A stretch of DNA of 64,000 bases from Ziziphus jujuba (lineage: Eukaryota; Streptophyta; Magnoliopsida; Rosales; Rhamnaceae). Of the stretch, positions 20,840-31,070 are shown piece after piece (the stretch's first letter is position 1; each line of letters starts with the position of its first letter). The notes beneath the pieces were generated by a model. It was not told the origin of the DNA, searched no databases, and was given only the letters and a program-made list of their open reading frames with translations. A program made the position numbers and the translations under genes. The stretch covers positions 32,095,501 to 32,159,500 of the forward strand of contig NC_083383.1 of the NCBI RefSeq assembly GCF_031755915.1, given 5' to 3'.

Positions 20840-22684
20840 ATGGAGCAGAGTACGATCTTGATGATTTCTCCATTTCCAAGCAATCTGCTTAAGCTCGATG
20901 ATGGAAACTACTTTGCCTAGAAATCTCAGGTGCTTCCTATACTTAAAGGTCACAAATTCATGAAATTCATTGAGTTTTCTTCTTTTGAAGATTGGATTAA
21001 GAATGACCACCCCAATTCTAGTTCTAGTGGAAGTCTATCTGTTAAAAACATAAAGAATTTTGATCACGAAAAAGAAAAATGGTATATTCAGGATCAGTTT
21101 TTACTTGGATGGCTTAAAGGCACATTGTGTTACTCTATTTCTGGGCATTTTGTTGGAAAAGATACTACATTTCAACTTTGGAATGCAATTGAAAACCGAT
21201 ATGCTGCAAAATCTCACAATCGAGTCTTACATTACAGAAAATTGTGTCAAAATGCTAAGAAAGGAAATCTAAAAATTGATGAGTATATCTTGAAAGTGAA
21301 AGATCTGGTGAATAATTTGGTTGCTGCTGGTGATGAAGCCACAGAAATAGATCTTATTGTGTATGTACTTGGAGGTCTAGGATCTGAATTTGAACATGTT
21401 TCCACAATTTTGGGAATTAAGCCTGAGCAGTGTACCATAAAGGAGGTTCAGAATCATCTACTTGCTTTTAAGTCAAAGTTGGAACAGATGAATTCATCCG
21501 TAACCTTTGATTTGAGTAATTCATCTGCACATTTTGCTTCTAAGCAATATGATCATAGTGGTAGAAACACGGCTCAGCTAAACTGTTACGGAATTGGGAG
21601 AAAAATAAATAGCAACGGAAACAAAGAAAACGAAGAACAAACACAGGATTTACGTGGAAACCCTTGACGGAAAAAACCACGGGCAGGGAGAAGCAAATCC
21701 AATATCGAAAGATTGGTACAAAGGTGAGAAAAAACTGCGCTATACCCTAAAACCCCAATTACAGCCGCCAAACCCCAAAAGAATAAGAAATATATATACG
21801 GAAGAAACCCTAAAATTGAACAGGTCCGTACCGCGGGGGCGCTGCCCTCGCACCCCCGTCGGGCTCAATGGTGGGCTACGCCTATCGGGCCGAGACCTCC
21901 GCTTCCACCACAGAGCCCCAAATTTTTCTCCAAAATTAGTTTCACCAAATGGGTCGCACCACGAGCTTTTCGGGTCGGGTCATCAAGAATTCGGGTCACT
22001 AACTCTAACATAAACTTTCCTTCACAGCAAGTTAATTCTAGGTACAATGCCTGCAATATTGATGATTCGTATAGAGTCCTTGGTTCTGGTGGTCATGGCA
22101 GTACAAGGATAAATCATTTCAGTGGAGACAACATCCCCTCGGAATTAGGATTTTCTCAAAGAAGTAATGTGTTTCTTGCTAATATGACTCAAAGAGCAAA
22201 TGTGCATCCTATCGACATAAATTTTGTGAATTATGGCACTGATAGGAGTCATGTTTTTAGTAGAGGCTACAATGTCCAAAGACCCTATGATTCATACTCT
22301 ACAAGTCAACATTACAACAGGCAAACTAATTTCAGAGGAAGAGGAAGAGGTGGTAGAGGTCATGTACAATGTCAGATTTGTCAAATACCAGGACACCTGC
22401 TACTATCTTATTGGATATCCCACCAGAAATGCTGTCAGTCAATATACAGGAGTCAGAAATGCTGTCAACAGTACTCCAATAGTTCCAATGGCCAGTATGT
22501 CTTTTATTCTAACAACTTTGGCTTTTCACAAGTTCATAATGCTGTAGTTCCATATAATCAGGTGTTAGGTTCACAGGACTCTGGTTATACAAACAATGGC
22601 TTTAATATTTGTACAGCAGCAATTCCTCAAGTTGGCAACAACTATGCTACAGGTGCTTTGTCAGGTTCAAACCTTGGAAGTCAG
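20840..22684 (+). pseudogene. Copia gag (UBN2-type), interrupted
   Basis: The frame opens at ATG 20840 and hits TAG at 20918-20920, then continues open to the TRIM-like insertion at 21584. Residues include WLKGTLCYSISG, LWNAIENRYAAKS and LIVYVLGGLGSEF, the conserved core of UBN2 gag polypeptides. After the insertion, gag resumes at 22016 with a Gly/Arg-rich patch (GRGRGGRGH) and an incomplete zinc knuckle: CQICQIPGH is present, but the fourth ligand is lost to a frameshift shortly afterwards. A Gln/Asn/Ser/Tyr-rich tail runs to a stop at 22684. Structural protein of the copia particle; not functional here. Confidence 0.85.
21584..22010. mobile_element. 427-bp solo LTR / TRIM-like insertion in copia gag
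   Basis: Ends TGTTACGG and CTAACA form a short inverted terminus (TGTTA/TAACA). The flanking target duplication is TAAAC (21579-21583 and 22011-22015), and gag coding sequence continues on both sides. TG...CA ends plus a 5-bp duplication indicate an LTR-type element. The phrase ACACAGGATTTACGTGGAAAC resembles a string common in plant copia/TRIM LTRs. There is no coding capacity of its own; the frame across it belongs to no gene. Confidence 0.85.
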
Positions 22685-22732
22685 TAATCTCATGTTGGGG
22701 CTAATCAAGCACTGTTTATAGGATTTCAACTA

Positions 22733-23181
22733 TTGAGACAAGGCCATATTCCAAGTCAAACATCAAGTATTCCACCATCTAATCAAGGTGTTTTTGGTTA
22801 TGTCAAAATGTCAACACCTATAGTTGTTGGAGATGCAAATTGGTACTTGGACAGTGGTGCCACTAGTCATGTGATTGCTAATACCTCAAAGTTGCTTGAC
22901 TATAATGGTAAGAACCAATTGCTAATTGGAAATGGTCAAGGGTTGCAGATAGTTGGTGTTGGTTTCATATTTTTACCTTGTCTCACAAGTCAATTATTAC
23001 TTCTAAAGAATATTCTTATAGTATCTCAGATTGCTAAGAAACTTATTAGTATCTCACAAATTACACAAGATAATGCTGTTGTGGTTGAGTTTCATTCTCA
23101 TGTATGCTTGATTAAGGACAAGCAGTTGGGAGTAATAATTCTCAGAGGAATACTTGTTGAAGGGCTATACAAGCTTGAAGT
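22733..23181 (+). pseudogene. Copia aspartic protease and start of the pre-integrase region
   Basis: The frame carries NWYLDSGATSHV, the copia protease active site D-S-G-A (about 22838-22875), then LLIGNGQG and the LISISQ / YKLEVF strings that normally lead into the gag-pre-integrase domain. Coding sequence stops being collinear at about 23182, where an inverted piece of gag begins. The polyprotein link to integrase is therefore broken. Confidence 0.85.
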
Positions 23182-23545
23182 ATTCATCTGTTCCAACTTT
23201 GACTCAAAAGCAAGTAGATGATTCTGAATCTCCTCTATGGTATACTGCTCAGGCTTAATTCCCAAAATTGTGGAAACATTTTTAAATTCAGATCCTAGAC
23301 CTCCAAGCACATACACAATAAGATCTGTTTCTGTGGCTTCATCACCAGTAGGAACCAAATTATTCACCAGATCTTTCATTTTCAAGATGTACTCATCAAT
23401 TTTTAGATTTTCTTTCTTAGCATTTTGACATAATTTTCTATAATGTAAAACTCGATTATGAGATTTTGCAGCATATCGGTTTTCAATTGTATTCCAAAGT
23501 TGAAACGTAGTATCTTTTCCAACAAAATGCCCAGAAATAGAGTAA
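23182..23545 (-). repeat. Inverted 364-bp copy of the copia gag core
   Basis: The reverse complement matches 21130-21493 over exactly 364 bp with no gaps and 19 mismatches by eye (about 95% identity). On the minus strand it still encodes MKMKDLVNNLVPTGDEA and LIVYVLGGLGSEF, so the inverted copy preserves reading frame. It lies between the protease and integrase segments of the same element. Confidence 0.95.
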
Positions 23546-23675
23546 GAAGATCAATTAATTCAATAAGATTTTATGTTCTAGCACAACTCAATAATCCTGA
23601 AGCAATTCAGTATGACACTGCTTAGTATAGTTTTCTGAATAGTATGAAACCACATTATGTACTGTCAGGAATGAT

Positions 23676-23831
23676 TTCTACTAGTAATAGTGTAAGTCCT
23701 ATTGCAATAAGAGAAGACTCAGAACAAAGTAGCAAACAGTCCAATGTAACACATTCTACTAGTAATAGTGTAAGTTCTATTGCAATAAGAGAATATTCAG
23801 AACAAAGTAGCAAAGAGTCAAATGTAACATA
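23676..23831 (+). repeat. Two tandem 78-bp units in the copia pol region
   Basis: Units at 23676-23753 and 23754-23831 differ at a few positions. The period is 26 codons and the encoded units both read STSNSVS(P/S)IAIRE followed by SEQSSK, ending in TAA after the second. It is not part of any canonical copia domain that I recognise. Confidence 0.85.
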
Positions 23832-23845
23832 AAAAATTGGAACTG

Positions 23846-25276
23846 ATTTGAATGTGTTACATTAATGATTGGGTTATGTATCAATTTCTATGTTACAAAA
23901 GGTTCTGCAGCTTTGTAATCAGTTCAAAACAATGAATAAAAATGAAATCTCCTTTTGTGAAGCGTGCAAGTTTGGAAAACAAAGTTTACAATCTTTCTCT
24001 TCTTCTCTAAGAAAAACTAATGAACCTCTAGAACTCATACACTCAGATCTGTGGGGACCAGCTCCTACACCTTCAAAGGAAGGGTATAGGTACTATATAC
24101 ATTTTATTGATGATTTCAGCAGGTACACCTGGATATATCCGTTGAAGCTCAAGTCTGATGCTTTAAGTTGTTTTGTTGTGTTTCATAAAATGGCTGAAAA
24201 AGCAACAGGATGTAAGTTAAAGTGCTTACAAACTGACTGGGGAGGTGAGTACAGAAGCTTCATGCCTTACTTAAAGCAACATGGGTCTCATGCTCAGAAT
24301 GGAAAAGCTGAGAGAAAATACAAACACATAGTCGAGGTTGGTTTGTATTTACTGGCTCAAGCTCACATGTCCTTAAAATACTGGTGGGAGGCTTTTAGCT
24401 CGGCTGTTTATCTCATAAATAGACTTCCAACTGCAATTTTGAATTTTTATAGTCCATTTCAGAAATTGTATGGAAAGATTCCAGATTACTCACTATTGAA
24501 AGTGTTTGGTTGTGCTTGCTATTCCTGCTGGAGATTTTATAATACTCATAAGTTTGAATTTCATACCAAACGATGTGTTTTTATTGGCTACAGTACTGAG
24601 CATAAAGGATATAAATGCTTAAACGCTTTTGGAAGAGTTTACATTACCGGGAGTGTTGAGTTTAATGAGAAAGAGTTTTTGTTTGCTACTGGTTTTCCAC
24701 AAAGGACTACTGGTGATGGTTCACAGTCCCTTACTAGTGCTTCTCACTGGATTGAATCACCTCTCTTTGTTGTTAAAGCAAAAGATAAAAGTGGAAATTA
24801 TCAATCACACACTGGAGCTACTCATACTCATATTGAAGCTACTCAAACTCACAGCTCAATGCCTTCAGATCAGCTTATTTCTATTGCAGCAACTCAGATT
24901 TGTAGCTCAATTCCTTCATATCATAATATTCATACAGACACAACACAACTTCCACACTCAGATCATGAAAACTTAGTTGAGGTAACATCATCCTCAACTG
25001 AAAATGATCAATCACTGGCTGAATCTGAAACAATGATTCAAGTTGAGGATGTTTTACCAACTGCAACAAACTCTCATCCTATGCAAACAAGATCAAAAAG
25101 TGGGATTCGTAAGGCAAAAGTATTTCTTTCTCATCAGCAAGACTTTGATGATAGTTCCTCAAAATTGACAGATTCTCAGTTCAAGGTAATTCCTCCTCAT
25201 CAAACTACAGAAGGGGTTTTCTTTTTCAAACTGAACCTAAAACAGTTGAGGATGCCTTACAAAATCCACAGTGGAA
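23846..25276 (+). pseudogene. Copia integrase
   Basis: Begins with the end of the pre-integrase zinc region (FCEACKFGKQ, a C-x2-C pair), then catalytic D in HSDLWGP, D in QTDWGGEY and E in NGKAERK. The spacing between the second D and the E is only 24 residues, against about 35 in intact elements, because a short block before the E is deleted. The GKxR-rich tail and a Ser/Thr/Gln/His-rich linker to about 25270 follow. Integrates cDNA in working elements; this one lacks part of the core. The frame shifts into RT near 25278. Confidence 0.9.
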
Positions 25277-25277
25277 A

Positions 25278-26007
25278 TTGGCAATGGACAAAGAGTATGA
25301 AGCTTTAAAGAAGAATGGAACTTGGTCTCTTGTTCCACATTTATCAAATATGAATGTAGTAGGCAACAAGTGGGTGTATAGAATTAAATACAATTCCGAT
25401 GGTAGTATTCAAAGGTATAAAGCAAGACTTGTAACTAAGGGTTTTCATCAAAAACTAGGTTTCGATTATTTTGAGACTTTTAGTCTAGTTGTTAAGCCTA
25501 CAACAATCAGAATTATTTTGACTTTAGCTCTTGCTTACAACTGGTCAGTAAAACAAATTGACTTTGACAATGCCTTTCTTAATGGAGATCTTCAAGAGGA
25601 TATGTTCATGGAGCAACCAAAAGTTTATGTAAGTTCACTCTATCCTGATCATATATGCAAACTAAATAAAGCACTTTATGGATTGAAGCAAGCACCTAGG
25701 GCCTGGTTGACAAATTAAAAAGTGCACTCTTTCAACGAGGGTTTTTAAATTCAGTTGCTGATACCTCCTTATTCATCTTAAAAACAGAAAGTGTGTATAT
25801 AATACTTCTTGTTTATGTTGATGATATAATCATCACAGGTTCAAATACTACCTATATTTCAGATTTGGTTCAAGATCTTAACAAGGATTTCTCCTTAAAA
25901 GATCTTGGCAATTTACACTACTTCTTGGGTATTGAGGTATTAAGAACGGAGAGTATTTGTCACAAACAAAGTACATTAAGGACTTACTAAACAAAACAAA
26001 AATGAGT
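25278..26007 (+). pseudogene. Copia reverse transcriptase, frameshifted and split by the gypsy insertion
   Basis: Frame 1 (25278-25718) carries NKWVYRIKYNSDG, RYKARLVTKGF, DFDNAFLNGDL and [11 protein letters not shown], all conserved copia RT blocks, then stops. A second frame carries YVDDIIITG (catalytic YVDD at 25814-25825) and [15 protein letters not shown]. The gypsy element inserts at 26008-26012/26013. The rest of the RT connection resumes at 36080. Confidence 0.92.
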
Positions 26008-26012
26008 GGTGC

Positions 26013-28977
26013 TGTCAGGACCCGCCCAAAGTTCCCCACCGGAACCCTAGACAAGCCCTGATCCCAGGGAAATACCACCGAACCTTCCAACGGAAAATCC
26101 GGCAGCACCTCCCCTAAGGGATTTACTTACCACAAATTTACCTACACTGAAAACACACTTCAAAAATATCCCCTTATTCCTCCCACAAACTACAAATTGG
26201 TTCCACAAATTTCAGCACTTCAAAACAAAAATACAGTAATCCAGTGCAAGATAAATACAACAAGAGTGAAAGAAATAGTACAACTGCAATAAAGAAGAAC
26301 AGGGTACTTCACGAAGTAAAACAGCGATGAAGATCAAGTCCGCTCTGGATGAACACCGACAACCTGGTACCTAGAGGAACGGAATTTAAGAGTGTGAGAT
26401 GCTAATCATCTCAGTGAGCGACCCTATCTACTATACAATATAATACCACGGTAATAGGTATATAAATAATAATTATTTGGAAATAATATTTTCTCTCAAA
26501 ACCCTTACAATTCTCTCAGTTGGAAAGGTTCCCCTTTTAAAACCTTTTCACAAAACCCTTTATTCATATTCCTCGAAAACCAAGACATCAAATAAATATC
26601 CGAACAGTAATAGTAATTTTAATTCCAATACAGTTTTAAAACATTTTATTCTTAAAACATAGTTCCGAAATCAGTTGATGCACCCACTATATACCAGTGG
26701 CGCCAACAGTACTCAGCGTCCCAAGGTACCGCCAGACAGGAGGTTATAGAAAGAAACCGGCATACGGTCGCGTGGCGTCCCACTGCGCCGCTGCTAACCT
26801 GGTGTCCCGGCCAATGGGGGGTGGCCACCCTCTCCGATGGCATCCACAGGACACCCTCATAATATCACCTGCGCGCTACTCACACCCACCTGCGCGCTAA
26901 TCATATCCGTGTGCACAATATCCATATCACATATACCATATCACATAATCAGAACACCAGTACGTGCACGGTGCATCTAAAAATCATAAAATCCATAAAT
27001 TTAAATCATAAAATAAATTTCACATTTTTCATAAGCATAGCGGGCATAATCCATCCGCTTGAACCGGGAAATTCTCCACAATTTCTTTATAATCAATGCC
27101 ATAAATTCCATGATTTTCAAATCCACCAACTTCCAAATCCATCAATATAAATATCCACATTTTTCCAAGCATAAATAATTCTCGAAATATCATAGTCAAA
27201 TCTCATAATATTCCATGGGCATATTTTATAAAAATTGAAATCAGCAACATAACCAAATATTTTCTTTGAAATATTTGAAAATCAAATCGTGCCCAATTTA
27301 CCATGAAAACCACACCAATTTCAAAATCCTCAAAACCATAAAATAATTCCACACGGCATAAATTTGTAGAATTCGCATTTTCTTAAATCCAATAAATTCA
27401 TAAATAATTCTACAATAAATCCAATAAATATTTGGCACATAGAAATTAAATTCCAAATATTTAATTCACACATAATATATTCATCAATTAAATTCCCCAA
27501 AATTAATTTGAAGGTGGGTCACTCACCTGGAGCACGCAATTAACCCATGATCCACTACGGGATCAATTTTACGACTCACCGGTGCTCCTAGAACAAAATT
27601 CACAGACAGTCAAATAAATTAATATTTTATTCGGGTAAATAATACCCGGTACCCGGGGGGTCAAAACACAAACGATATCTAAAATTTACGAGTTATATAC
27701 CGAATCGAAGCTCGAGTGATGCTGATCACAGATTCGGTCTTACTTCCCGGTGATCGGACCCGACGGGGTCGGAATCTCGCCGGAAAGCTTTTCGAGTTTC
27801 GGCTCTGCAATTCTCCCAAACCGTCTCGAATTGGCGGAAACGGAAGCCGGATTCGGATTCAGGAGGTCGAACACAGCGGACTGGAGCCGGCCGGAAATTT
27901 CGGGTACTCGCCGGAACAGTATTTTCCGGCGGGCCGCCGCGGTCACCGGCAACCGTCGCCGGCGGCGCGTGCGTGCGGTGGCCGTTGGCTGTGAAATTTT
28001 TCAAACTTGTAGATCGTGAGGAGACCAATCCAACGGGACCGACGGTGAGCAAAACGGAGGTCAGCCGGCGGAGAAATTACCGTTTGAAGATTTTCGACCC
28101 CTCGCCGGAAAATGCTCCGATCCCGGCGCGTCGGTGGTCCGATGGCCATGATTTTTGGTGGGTAGGCCGGACTTGAGGAGAGGATGATGGGTGTATGGCG
28201 CGTGTACTGTATATCGGCCGGAATAGTGCCGATTCGCGGTGGCCGGCGGTGGAGGGGGAAAAATCGCCACCAAACTTCGGACGTCCGATCCGGGCGCGTC
28301 CGGCGGCCGTTCGCCGTGAAATTTGGAGGTTTTGCCGGAAATGAGGTGGGCAATCTGGATGGCCGGTGAGTGTACAGTAACTAGGCCGGAAAACGTGAAA
28401 AAGTCCGGCGGCCGGTGACTCTCTCTCTCTCTCCTCTCTCTCTTTCTCTCTCCTCTCTCTCTTTCTCTCTCTTCCCCGAGTGTTTTAACAAATAAAACCC
28501 CCGCGTGACACTGTTCATGCCACGTGGACCAATCAGAAGCTGACACATGGCATTTCACTGTTCATGACCCAAAAACATTAAAATAATACGGTATCCGGTA
28601 AACTTCAAACGTCCATAACTTTTTAACCGGATGTCCGTTTTGAGCGTGCCGCTAGTCTGTGAACTCGTATCGACGAGCACTTCACAACCATGCACGAGTC
28701 AAAGCTCAATTCCCCATAAACAAAAAGTCAACTCCGGCACCCCTTGGACAGTTTGGTCGGCAACTTGTTTCGTCCATAACTTTCAAACCGTAGCTCCGTT
28801 TTCGACGTGCTACCAGTCTACGAACTCGTGGCATCGTGCACTTCGCCACGGTACCCTGGTCAACTCGAAATCCCCACCGAGTCAAAAGTCAACTTTTGAC
28901 CCCTTTCGGTCAACGGTCAACGGTCAACCTCGATCAACGTGCACGGATTCCGGTGCGATTTGGGACGGGGTGTTACA
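26013..28977 (-). repeat. Gypsy LTR (3' LTR in element orientation)
   Basis: 2965 bp, TGTCAGG...TGTTACA as written. On the minus strand it starts TGTAACACCCCGTCCC. It includes a (CT)n tract at about 28419-28473 and a GTCAAC-rich block near its minus-strand start (28690-28945). Open frames across it, both strands, are GC-rich LTR artefacts duplicated in the other LTR. Confidence 0.95.
28690..28945 (-). promoter_or_regulatory. W-box (WRKY site) cluster in the gypsy LTR
   Basis: Nine copies of (A/G)GTCAA or TTGACC fall within about 250 bp, including three tandem GGTCAAC units. On the element's own strand these read TTGAC(C/T), the WRKY-binding W-box core. The block is within 300 bp of the LTR start, the U3 promoter region. 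The matching block lies at about 35785-36042 in the other LTR and 20290-20540 in the solo LTR. Confidence 0.55.
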
Positions 28978-28990
28978 GCCTTCCCCCCTT
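28978..28990 (-). other. Gypsy polypurine tract
   Basis: Next to the LTR, the minus strand reads AAGGGGGGAAGGC, a purine tract suitable for plus-strand priming. It fixes this as the 3' LTR side. Confidence 0.8.
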
Positions 28991-29021
28991 ACAAAAATTT
29001 CGTCCTCGAAATTTCCGCACG

Positions 29022-29918
29022 TCACTGGAACAAACAAGGGTTCTGATCACGCACCTGCGCTTCGGGCTCCCATGTCGCTTCCTCGACTAAGTGGTTCCTT
29101 GCCAACCAATCCATGCCCAACACTACTTCAAGTCCGGATAGATCCAACAGGATCAGGTCTGCTTCCATCACTTGACTTGTCTGCTGGGGTCTCCTTCCTC
29201 TACCTCTACTCGATCCTGCAGACGGCTGGACTGATCCCGAAGAAACTCCTACTAGCTGACTCCCCTGGAAACTCTGTCCTGGAAATATCCCCGTATGCTG
29301 TGTCCGTCGACCTCCTTCTAGCACACTGCCGCTACCATAAGGGCAATCCCTCCTTATGTGACCTGGCTGCCCACACCGAAAGCATAAACCATCCATCTGA
29401 CACTGCCTAGAATGATTCCCCCTATAAAGTGGACAAATCCGCGGAGAACTAATGCGTGACTGCTGATACGAGCTTGTATCCACACTGATCGAATGGCGAG
29501 CTGGCTGGGGCATACGATAACTATCTCTCCTCTGGAATCTGCCTCGTGGGCTTAACCCATCACTGTCTGAGCCTGAGCTATGGCCTTTCTTAGCTGCCCC
29601 CTGTCGAGGTACTCCGCTATACGAACCTTCGAATAATCTGCTCCTCGAGGGTCTGTGTATCTCCTCCTGTCTCTCTAGCTCGAGCGCTGCATCCCTGGCG
29701 GACTGATAGGTGGGATGTACTGATCCAGAAAGGGTGTAGCCGATGCTCTCTTTCAATCCGTCTATGAACCTCACCTTCTTCGTGTGATCGTCGGGAATCA
29801 GGTGCATGCAGAATTCTGATAGTTCTCGGAATCTCCTCTCGTACTCGGTCACTGTCATGTTCCCCTGTCGCAGTTCCTCGAACTCTCTCCTTCTCGCCTC
29901 ACGGTACGCAGGAGGACA
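29022..29918 (-). pseudogene. Gypsy gag C-half, truncated protease and integrase tail, out of order
   Basis: Continuing the frame of the integrase segment, the sequence switches at about 29918 from integrase (LPLIEF) to gag (CPPAYREARRREFEEL, MTVTEYERRFRELSEFC), with a CCHC zinc knuckle CFRCGQPGHIRRDC. It then reaches a protease remnant LEVVLGMDWLARNH lacking the catalytic D-(S/T)-G, and at about 29091-29099 jumps to the integrase C-terminal chromodomain-like end (LVEEATWEPE), stopping at 29022. Gag and protease should precede RT, not follow integrase. The N-half of gag is absent. The frame is continuous across both junctions. Confidence 0.85.
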
Positions 29919-31070
29919 AAACTCTATCAATGGCAGTTGTTCATCCCAGCTACCACGAAACTGCATAATGCAAGACCTTAGCAGGTCTTCTAATGTCTGA
30001 ATTGTGCACTCTGCTTGTCCATCAGATTGCGGGTGAAAAGCGGTGCTGTAGTTAAGTCTTGCTCCTAGTGCATCAGCCAACTTCCGCCATAGTCGTGAAG
30101 TAAAGCGCGGATCTCGATCGGAAACGATGGCTAACGGTACTCCATGAAGACTTACAATGCGCTGCACGAACAACTAAGCTAACTTCTCGGGTGAAAAATG
30201 TTCTCGTACCGGTAGGAAGTGTGCCGACTTGGTGAGACGATCAATGATTACCCAATTGCCGTCGTACCTTCTAGGTGTGGAAGGATGCTTGAATACGAAG
30301 TCCATGTTGAGTTCTTCCCACTTCCACACGGGAATCGGTAAAGGTTGGAGTAGTCCCGAAGGCTTCTGTCTTTCTGCTTTCACTTGTTGACAAATCAAAC
30401 ACTTTGATACGAAGTCTGCCACTTCTCTCTTCATACCAATCCACCAATAATACTTAACAAGCGTCCGGTACATCTTGGTACTCCCAGGATGCATCGCATA
30501 CATCGAGCTATGCGCCTCCTCTAAAATCTCCTTCTTGAGTCCTGGGATATCCGGAACACAAAGTCGTCCTTTATACACGAGGGCTCCATCCCTCCTTATG
30601 GAAAATTCCAGATCAAGACCTTCTTGTACTTTGCCTTTAATTGTCCTCAACTTAGGATCTTCCATTTGGGTCTCTACTATACGATCCCCCAACACCGGTC
30701 GTACCTGGAAGCTAGCCATGAGAACTCCTGAAGGATGCATATGCATTAACACCCCCATCTTCTTCAACTCCACCATGAGAGGTAGTTGGATGACTTGGAC
30801 TTGAGCAAGAGATCCAGTAGCCTTCCTACTCAAGGCATCTGCCACTACATTCGCCTTACCCGGGTGATAATCAATCACACAGTCATAATCCTTTAACAAC
30901 TCCATCCATCGCCTTTGCCTCATATTTAACTCCTTCTCTGTGAAAATATACTTGAGGCTCTTGTGGTCGGTATAGATTTGGCATGTGGCTCCATACAAGT
31001 AGTGCCTCGAGTTTCCACATCGCTTCCTCGACTGACAGGTATTCGATGTTCTTTTGTAGCAACAACACAT
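29919..31070 (-). pseudogene. Gypsy RNase H end and integrase core
   Basis: Two frames in register are separated by a single stop at 30174-30176. The first (31070-30174) opens with degenerate sequence, then RNase H ([26 protein letters not shown]), the integrase zinc domain (H187, H194, C224, C227 of this frame) and the first catalytic D in ELNMDFV. The second carries D in VSDRDPRF and E in SDGQAECT. The RT and most of RNase H that should lie upstream are absent; sequence before about 31000 is not recognisable. Confidence 0.9.

Noticed and set aside
27716..28558. Frames of 90-165 codons, repeated at 34811-35645
   Set aside because: They are stop-poor GC-rich LTR sequence; the same frames appear in both LTRs because the LTRs are copies, not because of coding selection.
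28631..29410. 259-codon plus-strand frame
   Set aside because: It crosses the LTR boundary and then runs antisense to the gypsy gag/protease segment; no family resemblance.
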